Notes: generated by a model not told the origin, from the letters alone. Counted from the stretch's first letter, positions 18,715-27,386 are shown. The stretch: 64,000 nucleotides of DNA from Methanothermococcus sp. (GCF_015523155.1 NZ_WAKW01000002.1:1-64000); one strand, 5' to 3'. Numbers and translations: made by a program.

Positions 18715-20061
18715 TTGCAGTTAGAAGTAGTAGCTATTGGAGGATACGAAGAAGTTGGAAGAAACATGACCGCTGTTAATGTAGATGGAGAAATAATAAT
18801 ATTTGATATGGGATTGAGACTTGACAGGGTCATGATACATGAAGACAGCGATGTTTCAAAAATGCACAGCTTGAATTTAATTGAAATGGGCGTAATTCCA
18901 GATGATACCGTAATGAAGAATATAGAAGGGGAAGTTAAAGCAATCGTGGTTTCTCATGGACACCTTGACCACATAGGAGCCATTACAAAGCTTGCTCATA
19001 GATATAATGCTCCTATTATCGGAACACCATATACATTAGAACTCGTAAAAAGAGAGATATTGAGTGAAAAAAAATTCGATGTAAGAAATCCACTGATAAC
19101 ATTAAATGCAAAAGAAACAATGGATTTAACTCCAAATCTATCATTGGAATTTATAAAAATAACACACAGTATTCCAGATGCTGTTCTTCCAGTTCTTCAT
19201 ACGCCATATGGTGCAATAGTTTATGGAAATGATTTTAAATTTGATAACATACCCATTGTGGGTGAGAAACCAGATTACAGGGCAATAAAAAAAGTTGGAA
19301 AGAAAGGCGTAATCTGTATGATTTCCGAAAGCACCAGGGTAGATTTTGAAGGAAAAACTCCATCAGAGGGTGTGGCGGCAAATTTTTTGAAAAATGATTT
19401 GTTGGGAACCGATAATGAAAATAACGGTGTTGTAGTTACGACTTTCTCATCCCATATTGCAAGGATAAAATCTATTACAGATATTGCCGAGAGAATGGGC
19501 AGAATACCCGTATTGATAGGAAGGTCTATGGCTAAATATTGTGGAATAGCAGAGGATATAGGTCTTGTAGAATTCCCGAAGAATACAAAAATAGCAGGAG
19601 ACCCATCGTCTGTTGATAGGATACTCCATCAAATAATGAAAGAAGGGAAGGAAAATTACATGCTTGTGGTTACCGGACACCAAGGGGAAGAGGGAGCAGT
19701 TTTATCAAGAATGGCAACAAATAAAACTCCTTTTAGATTTGAAAGGCATGACCAGGTGGTATTTTCAGCAGATGTAATACCAAACCCAATGAATGCGGCA
19801 CAGAGGTATATGTTAGAGGCTCGTTTGAGATTGATGGGTGTAAGGTTGTTCAAAGGAGCTCATGTTTCAGGGCACGCTGCTAAGGAAGACCACAGAGACA
19901 TGATAAGATGGTTAAATCCTGAACATTTAATACCTTCTCATGGAGATTTCAATCTCACGGCAACCTATGCAAAGCTTGCAGAGGAAGAAGGATACAGGCT
20001 TGGAGAGGATGTGCATCTTCTAAGAAATGGGCAGAGTTTGAAATTTGAAAGAATTATTTAA
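18715..20061 (+). CDS. rnj: Archaeal RNase J
   Basis: The metallo-beta-lactamase/beta-CASP protein (448 aa) has the metal motif SHGHLDHIGAI near residue 80, motifs ending in GNDFKFDN, and the C-terminal SGHAAKEDH and PSHGDFN. Archaeal RNase J is a 5'-3' exoribonuclease in RNA decay. The start is a TTG after GGAAGTGATATT, matching the family N-terminus (LEVVAIGGYEEVGRNM). It lies between fni and idsA, an arrangement that may reflect shared transcription, not shared function. Confidence 0.93.
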   Translation: MQLEVVAIGGYEEVGRNMTAVNVDGEIIIFDMGLRLDRVMIHEDSDVSKMHSLNLIEMGVIPDDTVMKNIEGEVKAIVVSHGHLDHIGAITKLAHRYNAPIIGTPYTLELVKREILSEKKFDVRNPLITLNAKETMDLTPNLSLEFIKITHSIPDAVLPVLHTPYGAIVYGNDFKFDNIPIVGEKPDYRAIKKVGKKGVICMISESTRVDFEGKTPSEGVAANFLKNDLLGTDNENNGVVVTTFSSHIARIKSITDIAERMGRIPVLIGRSMAKYCGIAEDIGLVEFPKNTKIAGDPSSVDRILHQIMKEGKENYMLVVTGHQGEEGAVLSRMATNKTPFRFERHDQVVFSADVIPNPMNAAQRYMLEARLRLMGVRLFKGAHVSGHAAKEDHRDMIRWLNPEHLIPSHGDFNLTATYAKLAEEEGYRLGEDVHLLRNGQSLKFERII

Positions 20062-20195
20062 AATATAAATTAAATAAAAATCATAATAAAAACAAAAAAC
20101 TTAAAAAGAAGAACATTAATTATTAACTATAATCATTATAATTTATTATTTAAATTATTATAATTTTATTATACTTTACTTCTTTTGGTGGAATC

Positions 20196-21155
20196 ATGGA
20201 AATATTCGATAAAGATTTACTGTCAAAAATAGAGGAAGAATTAAAAAAACATGTTGAAAAAGAGGATATACTATATGATGCCTCGAAACATCTTTTACTT
20301 GCTGGCGGTAAAAGAATAAGACCCTATTTAGCAACTTTAACATACATGTTGAAAAAAGACAATCTTGATGAGATATTACCTCCTGCTGCTGCCGTAGAAT
20401 TAATTCATAATTATACCCTTATCCATGATGACATAATGGATAACGACGATGAGAGAAGGGGAAAACCAACTGTGCATGTTGAATATGGAGAACCAATAGC
20501 TATTCTTGCTGGTGATTTACTCTATGCAAAAGCCTTTGAAGCAATATCAAATATTGAAGACCCAAAAAAAGCCCATGAGGTTTTAAAGGTACTGTCAAAA
20601 TCCTGCGTAGAGGTATGTGAAGGTCAGGCAATGGATATGGAATTTGAGGATAGGGATGATATAAGTTTAGATGACTACTTTGAAATGATTTCAAAGAAAA
20701 CTGGGGCTTTAATCGTGGCACCTGTTGAAATTGGTGCAATAATGGCAGAATGCACAGAAGAGGAAAAAAATGCCTTGTGTGAATATGCTAAAAGAATAGG
20801 TATGACATTCCAAATACAGGATGATATTTTAGATTTAGTAGGGGATAATAAAAAGATAGGAAAGCCTGTGGGAAGCGATATAAAAGAGGGTAAAAAAACT
20901 GTTATCATAATACATGCTCTTAAAAATCTCCCAAGTGAGAAAAAGGAAAAACTATTAAAAGTTCTTGGAAATAGCAATGCCACAGATGAAGAGATTAAAG
21001 AGGCAATAGAGATATTGAGTGATTCCATAGATTATGCAAAAAATATTATGAAGAATGCCACAGAAGAGGCTAAGGCTTATTTAAAAATATTTGATGCCGA
21101 AAAAAGAAAAAGATTGGAAGCCATTGCTGATTTTATAATGGATAGGATTTATTAA
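20196..21155 (+). CDS. idsA: Geranylgeranyl/farnesyl diphosphate synthase
   Basis: This is a trans-prenyltransferase that makes the C20 (and C15) isoprenoid diphosphates for archaeal ether lipids. The two aspartate-rich motifs are HDDIMDNDDERRG (first) and QDDILDLVGD (second), with the GGKRIRP substrate motif near residue 30. The length of 319 aa is typical. The small residues before the first motif (YTLI) fit a C15-C20 product. The start follows TTTGGTGGAATC. Confidence 0.95.
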   Translation: MEIFDKDLLSKIEEELKKHVEKEDILYDASKHLLLAGGKRIRPYLATLTYMLKKDNLDEILPPAAAVELIHNYTLIHDDIMDNDDERRGKPTVHVEYGEPIAILAGDLLYAKAFEAISNIEDPKKAHEVLKVLSKSCVEVCEGQAMDMEFEDRDDISLDDYFEMISKKTGALIVAPVEIGAIMAECTEEEKNALCEYAKRIGMTFQIQDDILDLVGDNKKIGKPVGSDIKEGKKTVIIIHALKNLPSEKKEKLLKVLGNSNATDEEIKEAIEILSDSIDYAKNIMKNATEEAKAYLKIFDAEKRKRLEAIADFIMDRIY

Positions 21156-21206
21156 GTTTTTTATGGCCTTTCACTGGTTTTATATTGCATTTTTTATTTT
21201 TTTAGT

Positions 21207-21320
21207 GGTTATTATATATGTCATTCTCCCAATACAAAGCATATAACAATATTGCTATGGGGTGTATTATATGCTCGGCACATATTCCAATGGCTTCTTC
21301 CCCCTTGTGGCAAAAATGGA
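21207..21320 (-). pseudogene. Decayed fragment of comD with an internal deletion
   Basis: The plus-strand sequence GGTTATTATATATGTCAT and the following ~55 bp closely match 22710-22768, the 3' part of comD. The next ~50 bp (CGGCACATATTCCAATGGCT...) match 23050-23092, an upstream part of comD. About 280 bp between the two are missing, and the frame is broken. It is therefore a non-functional partial copy on the other side of the ATPase gene. The 194-bp interval 21156-21349 holds nothing else that I can see. Confidence 0.8.
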
Positions 21321-21349
21321 GATACTGTAAGACTGTTAATAATGCCATT

Positions 21350-22390
21350 TTATTTATTTTTATAGATATTGATTAATTCCTTAATAGCATTCCATTTTTT
21401 GACAGAAGTAGGTTTAATTATGCCGTTTATTACATCATAGAATAGGATTTCATTTTTTATTAAAAACTGCATATACTTCATCTCTTCCTTTTTAACCTCT
21501 GTATAGTAGTTAATGTTTATTTTATCTTTGAATTTAGATAATATATTATATATTTCTCCCTCATCCAGTTCAGTTGTATCCATTAGATACTTTATTTTAT
21601 CCTTTTCAATATTTATCCATTGTTTTATTGTCTCCTCCACAGATAATCCTAATTTTTTATTTTCAATTAAATCAACTATTTCATAAGGTAGGGAAATGTA
21701 ATTTATGGCATAATTTATTTCTTCATTTGTAAATCCTTCTTTTTTTAAAATATCTCTTACACATCCTTTTCTTAACCAATCAATTAAATAATACTTAGAA
21801 GTATTTTCCAATGTGGAATTGCTATAAATCTCCTCAATAAATAAAGTATCAGAGGTTAAACAGATAACATGACAGAGATGTCTAACTTTTGTTAAATGAA
21901 CAAATAGATTGAATAATTCATTTAGTAGAGATTTTCCTTCCTTCTCTCCATGATTGAAGTAAATATTTTTTAACTTTTGTAGTTCATCAATTATTAGAAC
22001 TGGTTTTTTACCTTCTTTAACAACAGCCTCAATACCTTCATAAATTTTATCAAATACATTATTTAACTTTATGTTATTAAAATCAAAATTTTCTTCTATC
22101 CCAAATTTAAAGACTTTTAAGTTAAATTCAAATTTATTTGATAGATATTTTTTATCTGACTTTTCAAAAAATATCTCTAAAAATTCCTCATTTGTAGGAG
22201 TTGCATATCTTCTTAAATCGTAATAGAAAAATATGATATCGTCTCCTTTATTTAGTTCTTCTATAACTTTTAACATAACTGTTGATTTCCCCGATGATTT
22301 TGGACCATAGACGAATAATATGGAATTAGGCTCTAATTGGCAGTAGGTTTTTAGATAGTTTAGTTCCTTTTCTCTGTTGTAGAATTTCAT
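21350..22390 (-). CDS. Archaeal AAA/STAND-like ATPase
   Basis: The 346-aa protein has an N-terminal REKEL motif, Walker A (YGPKSSGKST, near residue 30), Walker B (PVLIIDELQKL) and a C-terminal winged-helix-like region. This is the archaeal ATPase family that is widely multiplied and often mobile or strain-specific in Methanococcales. No partner gene (nuclease or toxin) is adjacent. Partial copies of comD and of the aIF1 gene end flank it, which suggests that the gene arrived by recombination. Its function is unknown. Confidence 0.85.
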   Translation of the reverse strand: MKFYNREKELNYLKTYCQLEPNSILFVYGPKSSGKSTVMLKVIEELNKGDDIIFFYYDLRRYATPTNEEFLEIFFEKSDKKYLSNKFEFNLKVFKFGIEENFDFNNIKLNNVFDKIYEGIEAVVKEGKKPVLIIDELQKLKNIYFNHGEKEGKSLLNELFNLFVHLTKVRHLCHVICLTSDTLFIEEIYSNSTLENTSKYYLIDWLRKGCVRDILKKEGFTNEEINYAINYISLPYEIVDLIENKKLGLSVEETIKQWINIEKDKIKYLMDTTELDEGEIYNILSKFKDKININYYTEVKKEEMKYMQFLIKNEILFYDVINGIIKPTSVKKWNAIKELINIYKNK

Positions 22391-22510
22391 AATTTATCAC
22401 CAATAATGGTTTTATATTTTCTATATGTCCTTTTTATTATTTTGCCTGAAACCTTCTATTACGGTCAAGAAGAAAAACTATGAAATATTCCTATCTACTG
22501 ATATATTTAA

Positions 22511-22566
22511 GGAGCTCCAATAAAGACGAGGTTCTCAAAAGATACTATCGATGTTAGATAAGGATG
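22511..22566 (+). pseudogene. Fragment of the 3' end of the aIF1 (SUI1) gene
   Basis: This 56-bp stretch matches 29290-29345, the last codons of the aIF1 gene plus the stop and a few bases beyond, with about seven mismatches. It still encodes FSKDTIDVR and a stop in frame. No upstream part of the gene is present. The surrounding 309 bp (22391-22699) contains short open stretches but no gene I can support. It lies beside the ATPase gene together with the comD remnant. Confidence 0.75.
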
Positions 22567-22699
22567 TTTCCATACCAAAATATGTGGTCATATGGATAAT
22601 ATAGGGGATACCATGTTTAAAGAAGTTAAATTTTGTTAAAATATCTTGAAAACTATAAAAAACTCAACCTATCGATAAATACGAAATTTTTAAAGATTA

Positions 22700-23230
22700 T
22701 TAAGGGGACAGGTTATTATATATGTCATGCTCCCAATACAAAGCATCTAACAATATTGCGACGGGATACCCCATTGTTTCAGAATATTCGGATGCATGAA
22801 TTATTATTTTATATGCTTCTTCTGGTGTTTTTGGACAGTAGTATGGAATTTCAGCGGTTTCAAGTAAATTTTTAGTCCATCTACCCATTGGAATTTGGGC
22901 AGGTATTTTTTCTTTTAATTCTCCCCTATGACTTATGATTATTAACATTGGTATTTGATATACCTTACATAGGGAACCTATTGCATTAATTGAGTTTCCA
23001 AGTCCTGAATTTTGCATTAATAGGCAGGTTTTTCTTCCAGCCAAGTGAGCTCCGGCACATATTCCGATGGCTTCTTCCTCCCTTGTGGCAGGAATATATG
23101 TAATTTGGCTATTATTTTTATTGTCGTTAATTAAATTTATAAGATTTTTCAAATTTGCACATGGAACTCCGACAACAAAATCTATTTTAGATTCTCTTAT
23201 TGCATCATATACAGCTTTACTTGCTTTCAT
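22700..23230 (-). CDS. comD: Sulfopyruvate decarboxylase alpha subunit (coenzyme M synthesis)
   Basis: ComD with ComE decarboxylates sulfopyruvate to sulfoacetaldehyde in coenzyme M synthesis. The 176-aa protein is the pyrimidine-binding half of a ThDP enzyme, with the catalytic Glu in PATREEEAIGICAGAHLAG and the QNSGLGNSINAI motif. The beta subunit gene comE is not adjacent. The start ATG follows GAGGCAAACT. A broken partial copy lies about 1.4 kb downstream in the direction of transcription, beyond the ATPase gene. Confidence 0.9.
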   Translation of the reverse strand: MKASKAVYDAIRESKIDFVVGVPCANLKNLINLINDNKNNSQITYIPATREEEAIGICAGAHLAGRKTCLLMQNSGLGNSINAIGSLCKVYQIPMLIIISHRGELKEKIPAQIPMGRWTKNLLETAEIPYYCPKTPEEAYKIIIHASEYSETMGYPVAILLDALYWEHDIYNNLSP

Positions 23231-23271
23231 AGTTTGCCTCTTAATTTTACTTAAATATATCTCTCTTGTTT

Positions 23272-25107
23272 TTATTTTATTTTTATTAATTTTGCATTCC
23301 CTACTCTATATATTATTTTAAAATATTTGCTATTGTTAAAGAATCCGCCGTCGTATTTTCCTAAGTATTCAGAAATATATATGTATTTTATATTTTCATT
23401 TTTACATAACTCCACTATAAAAGTATAATTTTTATTATCAATGGCTGTTGTAATGTCATTCAATGATATATTGTTCCTTAATTTATCATGACCAGAGGAA
23501 AAATTATAATAGCTAAATACGGGCCTATTTTTTGCATATATGGGTAAAAACTGCCCCGCATCTTCACCGAAATTTAGTATCGTTTGATTTGTTATATCAT
23601 ATTTGTTCATATATTCAAAGATTTTTAAATCGTTTTGATGAATTATATATGTATTTTTTTGATAATTTGATAATATGGTATAATTTGTATAGGATGTATG
23701 TAATGAAAATATCAATACAAAAATTATAAACATTGGCTTTAAAAAATTATATTTTCTTTTTTTCTTTATTAACCTATATATGGCATACAATCCTGAACCG
23801 TAAAATATTGGCATAATTATTTGGATATGCATTGCCATTCTTGCACTATCGTATTGGTTACTGAAAAATGGAATATATATATGTATAAATTTTATATTTA
23901 TAATATTTAATATCAACAAAAGCAATAATATAATAAACGGAGCTCCGTTATTTAATTGGTATTTATTTAAATTAATGTATTTAATCCTGTTTAAATTATA
24001 CAATCCAACAATTAATAAAAAGGTAAATACAAGTGAAATTATAAATGTATTGCTATTATCTAAAATACCAGTTTTTGAGGAATTTGTCCAAATATATATG
24101 TAAAATATTCCCAATCCTGCCAATATATTATGGATTATTGTTAAAATAGGTTCAGGAGAAAAATTTGTAGATTTTCCATATGCTACAACGCTTTTAGCTA
24201 TCTTTGGATATATCAACAAAACAGCCAAAAATATGGATAAAATATAGGAGCTCCAATATTTTATAATATCTTTATAATGTTTTGAATATAAATCGTAAAT
24301 AGATACGGATGTTAAGAATAATGTTAATATTATCAATGGAAATGTATGAATATATACCAAAGATAATGTAACGAAGAATAATAAAAACAGGTATTTATTA
24401 TCCTTTGTTATTCTATATTTTAATATAAAAAATATGTTTATAAGCATCAATGCATATCCAAGAGTATTTGGAAGCAATGTTCCAACAATTCTATAAACAA
24501 CATTTGTCAATGGAAAAAACATAGCAATCCATATTCCTAACCCTTTTTTTATACCTTCACCAACTAAATAATAACCTAAAACAAAGAGAACCAGTATATA
24601 AAATTTCATAAATTGAATTGAATTTAATATATCACTTACTGATGATGATAACAAATATATCATAGAATGAAAACCAGATGGATAATTTACATAAAATTTA
24701 TAGGGAACTTCACTGGTTTTATAAAATATTGTCTTTTCCTCGAGTATTTCCTTTGATTTATAAGAATGAAATTGAGTGTCTGTTGTATTTGCAGGATTTT
24801 GTGGAAATAAAATATATCCAATAAAAACAGCATATATGGTTATTATAGCAAGAATTGCATAAGATTTTTTTAATTTAATAAATTTAAAATTGAGTTTTTT
24901 ATTTTTTAAGTGTATTAATAATAACACTAACAATGGAGCAATATATAAATATTTATATAACGGAATATTTAAAATAGATAGTATGTAGGATAAAACTACC
25001 ACATAGGAAACTGTTAAAAATGGCGTTGTTAATACTTTTTCCTCATTATTCTGTGGATTTATAAGATAAATTAATATCAACAAAATTAAAAAATAAAATA
25101 TATCCAT
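23272..25107 (-). CDS. Polytopic membrane protein, GT-C-like
   Basis: The 611-aa protein has at least ten hydrophobic segments. After the first few helices an extracytoplasmic loop carries TDTQFHSYKSKEI and then NYPSGFHSMIY, resembling the acidic-His motifs of GT-C membrane glycosyltransferases. The C-terminal ~120 residues form a soluble domain (DLKIFEYMNKYDI...). It lies 12 bp after a pilin gene and is probably co-transcribed with it. A role in glycosylating or assembling the pilins is an inference from this context. Confidence 0.7.
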   Translation of the reverse strand: MDIFYFLILLILIYLINPQNNEEKVLTTPFLTVSYVVVLSYILSILNIPLYKYLYIAPLLVLLLIHLKNKKLNFKFIKLKKSYAILAIITIYAVFIGYILFPQNPANTTDTQFHSYKSKEILEEKTIFYKTSEVPYKFYVNYPSGFHSMIYLLSSSVSDILNSIQFMKFYILVLFVLGYYLVGEGIKKGLGIWIAMFFPLTNVVYRIVGTLLPNTLGYALMLINIFFILKYRITKDNKYLFLLFFVTLSLVYIHTFPLIILTLFLTSVSIYDLYSKHYKDIIKYWSSYILSIFLAVLLIYPKIAKSVVAYGKSTNFSPEPILTIIHNILAGLGIFYIYIWTNSSKTGILDNSNTFIISLVFTFLLIVGLYNLNRIKYINLNKYQLNNGAPFIILLLLLILNIINIKFIHIYIPFFSNQYDSARMAMHIQIIMPIFYGSGLYAIYRLIKKKRKYNFLKPMFIIFVLIFSLHTSYTNYTILSNYQKNTYIIHQNDLKIFEYMNKYDITNQTILNFGEDAGQFLPIYAKNRPVFSYYNFSSGHDKLRNNISLNDITTAIDNKNYTFIVELCKNENIKYIYISEYLGKYDGGFFNNSKYFKIIYRVGNAKLIKIK

Positions 25108-25119
25108 ACTTTCCCAATA

Positions 25120-25338
25120 TTAAACATGCGTTAAACTATTACTATACTTTGTAGAAACATTATTTAATGCGTTTATAGTTCTATTTGCAGTTTTTCCAAT
25201 ATTCTCAGGATGAGTGTTTAAATAATTTGATATATAATAATAGGATGCAATAGTCGATACTAAAATAGAAGCAAATATTAATATTCCAATTTCCATTGAA
25301 ACCTGCCCTTTTTTAGAAAAAAGTTTTTTAATTAACAT
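25120..25338 (-). CDS. Type IV-like pilin with class III signal peptide
   Basis: The 72-aa preprotein starts MLIKKLFSKKGQVSMEIGIL. Archaeal prepilin peptidase (EppA) should cut before the Gln of GQVSMEIGIL, leaving a hydrophobic N-terminal helix and a short Asn/Thr-rich head (NRT and NVS are possible N-glycosylation sequons). I moved the start to the ATG after GGTGTTTTTT. It follows a second pilin gene by 39 bp. Its hydrophobic helix differs (IFASILVSTIASYYYI), so it may be a minor pilin. Confidence 0.85.
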   Translation of the reverse strand: MLIKKLFSKKGQVSMEIGILIFASILVSTIASYYYISNYLNTHPENIGKTANRTINALNNVSTKYSNSLTHV

Positions 25339-25377
25339 AAAAAACACCAAAAAATAAAAAAAATAAAATTAAAGTGA

Positions 25378-25596
25378 TTATATCTTACTAAGTTTATTTG
25401 CATAGTTTTGAGAAGCATTTCCCATAGCACCAACGGTTGTATTTGCTGCTCCTCCTGCTTTGGATGCACTATTTTTAACATTCGTTGCATAGTAGTATGC
25501 CGCAATAGCAGCAACAGCAACAGCAGCAGCAACTAATATTCCAATTTCCATTGAAACCTGCCCTTTTTTAGAAGTTAATTTTTTTAACAATTTCAT
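25378..25596 (-). CDS. Type IV-like pilin, EpdE-like
   Basis: The 72-aa preprotein MKLLKKLTSKKGQVSMEIGIL has a basic leader, the prepilin cleavage site before Gln, an alanine-rich helix (VAAAVAVAAIAAYYY) and a small hydrophilic head with NTT and NAS sequons. It resembles the major pilin EpdE of Methanococcus maripaludis as I remember it. AAAAGGTGGTGCA precedes the ATG. It is the first gene of a probable operon with the second pilin and the GT-C-like membrane protein. Confidence 0.88.
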   Translation of the reverse strand: MKLLKKLTSKKGQVSMEIGILVAAAVAVAAIAAYYYATNVKNSASKAGGAANTTVGAMGNASQNYANKLSKI

Positions 25597-25729
25597 TGCA
25601 CCACCTTTTATATTTACAGTTAATAATGGCTATTTTTTATTATTTAAAACTTATGGTTTAAACCCATTATATTATTAAATAATAAAAAATAAAGATAAAA
25701 CTTACAAAATAATCATTAAAAAAAATAAG

Positions 25730-25844
25730 TGGGGATACTGGGATTTGAACCCAGGTCCAGGGATTTCTCCTGCATCGGGATTTAGTCCAGGTCCATATAG
25801 GCACTTGGAGTCCCCGATGATAGGCCAGACTACACCATATCCCC
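25730..25844 (-). tRNA. tRNA-Trp (CCA) with a 40-nt intron
   Basis: The acceptor GGGGATA/TATCCCC and the T arm (CTGGG TTCAAAT CCCAG) are clear. Splicing at 25765-25804 restores anticodon stem GGGGA/TCCCT and loop CU-CCA-AA. The splice sites form a canonical bulge-helix-bulge: a 4-bp helix CUCC/GGAG with 3-nt bulges AAG and AAA, each cut after its second base. The intron follows position 37, as in other archaeal tRNA-Trp genes. The terminal CCA is not encoded. Confidence 0.95.
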
Positions 25845-25892
25845 AAAATATAAATAATATAACTACAATGCGATAAATATACAAATTAGAAA

Positions 25893-25912
25893 GTAATATA
25901 TATACTTTTCGG
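25893..25912 (-). promoter_or_regulatory. tRNA-Trp promoter, shared with mfnE
   Basis: The minus strand reads CCGAAAAGTATATATATT, the same BRE/TATA element seen at the tRNA cluster near 53.84 kb. On the plus strand the same AT core (AAAGTAATATATATAC) lies about 25 bases before the mfnE ATG, so one TATA core may serve both directions and mfnE may be leaderless. Confidence 0.6.
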
Positions 25913-25922
25913 AATTGATACC

Positions 25923-26570
25923 ATGCATCTGATAAAAGTAGGTGGAAGTTTAACATATTTTGCAAAACCCCTTTTAAGTGAATTAAAAATTTTTAGCAAT
26001 AGTGAAGAAAATAAAATAATTATAGTTCCTGGCGGTGGAGCATTTGCCAATGTTGTTAGGGATTTAAATGAAAAAGGCGGTTTAAGCAACAGGAGCTCAC
26101 ATAAACTTGCCACCATGTCCATGGATTTGACGGGTATTTATTTCTCCGAAATTTCCAATATAAAAACAGCGGATAATTTATACGAGGCAAAAAAGATATT
26201 GGAAGATGATAATATTGTTATATTACTTCCTTCAAAAATTGTATTATCAACTGATGAGCTCCCACATTCGTGGAATATTACCTCAGACTCAATAGCGGCT
26301 TATATTGCTAGACTTTTGAATTTAAATAGTGTTATAATAGCTACTGATGTAGATGGTATATATGATAACTATCCAGAAGGAAAACTATTAAATACTATAA
26401 ATGCAAAATCCATTAAAGGTTTCACATCGGTTGATAGTTATTTACCAAAATTATTATTAAAACACAATATCGAATGTTTCGTGGTCAATGGAAAACATCC
26501 CAGTAGAATAATAAATATTTTAAAAAACAATAATGATATATATACCAAAATTACAATTGATAAAAAATAA
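25923..26570 (+). CDS. mfnE: Amino acid kinase family protein, methanofuran biosynthesis kinase
   Basis: The 215-aa protein has the amino acid kinase fold, with KVGGSL at the N-terminus and [13 protein letters not shown] for phosphate binding, and a late ATDVDGIYD motif. MfnE phosphorylates the aminomethylfuran phosphate to its diphosphate in methanofuran synthesis. The assignment rests on length and on the position before the zinc ribbon/aEF1B/uL22 genes, which I recall from M. jannaschii. Upstream spacing leaves almost no 5' leader and no good ribosome site. Confidence 0.72.
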   Translation: MHLIKVGGSLTYFAKPLLSELKIFSNSEENKIIIVPGGGAFANVVRDLNEKGGLSNRSSHKLATMSMDLTGIYFSEISNIKTADNLYEAKKILEDDNIVILLPSKIVLSTDELPHSWNITSDSIAAYIARLLNLNSVIIATDVDGIYDNYPEGKLLNTINAKSIKGFTSVDSYLPKLLLKHNIECFVVNGKHPSRIINILKNNNDIYTKITIDKK

Positions 26571-26605
26571 TTGGAACAATAACCTATAAAAACAATGGTG
26601 ATAAT

Positions 26606-26770
26606 ATGAAATATAAATGCACATCATGTAATGCAGAGATAGCTCCAAGAGAGCATGCTACAAGATTTTTATGCCCAAATTGCGGAAAGGCAGAAATAGT
26701 AAGATGTGAAAAATGCAGAAAATTGAGCAACCCTTATAAATGTCCAGTTTGTGGATATGAGGGACCTTAA
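26606..26770 (+). CDS. Small zinc-ribbon protein (HVO_2753-like)
   Basis: This 54-aa ORF is absent from the ORF track. It reads [16 protein letters not shown] and contains four CxxC pairs (CTSC, CPNC, CEKC, CPVC), enough for two zinc sites. ATGGTGATA precedes the ATG. Small zinc-ribbon proteins of this type often sit directly before the EF-1 beta gene in Euryarchaeota, as here, which suggests a translation-related role. The function is unknown. Confidence 0.88.
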   Translation: MKYKCTSCNAEIAPREHATRFLCPNCGKAEIVRCEKCRKLSNPYKCPVCGYEGP

Positions 26771-26817
26771 ATTAATTATTTTTATTAAATAATTTTTAAA
26801 TAATGAAAGGTGTATAT

Positions 26818-27087
26818 ATGGCGAAAGTTATAGCAAAATTAAAAATAATGCCTGTAAGTCCAGAAGTGGATAAAGAAAGTTTAAAAGAAAAAGTAAAAGA
26901 AACCGTAGAAAAAATGGATACAATATGTAGAAATGTATCTGATGAACCACTGGCATTTGGTTTGTATGCAATATATGTCCTTGTAGAGATGGAGGAAAGA
27001 GAAGGTGGAACAGAGCCTGTTGAAAATGCACTGGCTGAATTGGAAGAGGTAGAAAGTGTAGATGCCGTAGAGGTTTCACTAGTTTAA
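26818..27087 (+). CDS. ef1b: Elongation factor 1-beta (aEF1B)
   Basis: This is the guanine nucleotide exchange factor for aEF1A. The 89-aa protein is a single alpha/beta exchange domain (MAKVIAKLKIMPVSPEVD..., with EPLAFGLYAIYVLVEM and VESVDAVEVSLV at the end). I use the ATG after AAAGGTGTATAT, five codons downstream of the ORF-track start. It lies between the zinc ribbon gene and the ribosomal block. Confidence 0.93.
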   Translation: MAKVIAKLKIMPVSPEVDKESLKEKVKETVEKMDTICRNVSDEPLAFGLYAIYVLVEMEEREGGTEPVENALAELEEVESVDAVEVSLV

Positions 27088-27119
27088 TTTCTAATTTTTA
27101 TTCTTTTATTAATTATTTT

Positions 27120-27386
27120 ATGATGATTAGATGGTATATTCATAATATACATTATGATAGCATGATAAACTATATAAACAAGTTTAAGCAAATGAAAGAA
27201 GTTGTCAAATGTATTGAAGATAGTGGATACTCTATTTATATTCATCATAAAGATAAACCTATTTTGGAAGTTGGGACTAAAAAATCCAATTATATAGTAA
27301 AAAACACAGTCGGTGATGTGAAAATTCATTATATAAACACCACTATATTAATAGCAAAATTAGGCATTGAGCTATTGAAGTCATAA
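27120..27386 (+). CDS. Hypothetical 88-aa protein
   Basis: This ORF lies between aEF1B and uL22. It has no recognised motif, cysteine pair or membrane segment, and reads like a small alpha/beta protein (IEDSGYSIYIHHKDKPILEVG). There is no clear ribosome binding site before the first two ATGs, so the start is uncertain. Its length, strand and lack of overlap support a real gene, but I do not recognise it. Confidence 0.5.
   Translation: MMIRWYIHNIHYDSMINYINKFKQMKEVVKCIEDSGYSIYIHHKDKPILEVGTKKSNYIVKNTVGDVKIHYINTTILIAKLGIELLKS

Noticed and set aside
20114-20145. Partial match to the cdh 26-bp operator upstream of idsA
   Set aside because: Only about 14 bases (AATCATTATAATTT) agree, which is expected by chance in such AT-rich DNA.
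22633-22875. 80-aa plus-strand ORF antisense to comD
   Set aside because: Its second half is the complement of comD, the first half has no recognisable content, and no ribosome site is present.
25730-25844. Reading this tRNA as a class II tRNA (Leu/Ser) with a long variable arm
   Set aside because: The apparent variable arm is part of the intron. Splicing at the bulge-helix-bulge gives a normal class I tRNA-Trp with anticodon CCA.
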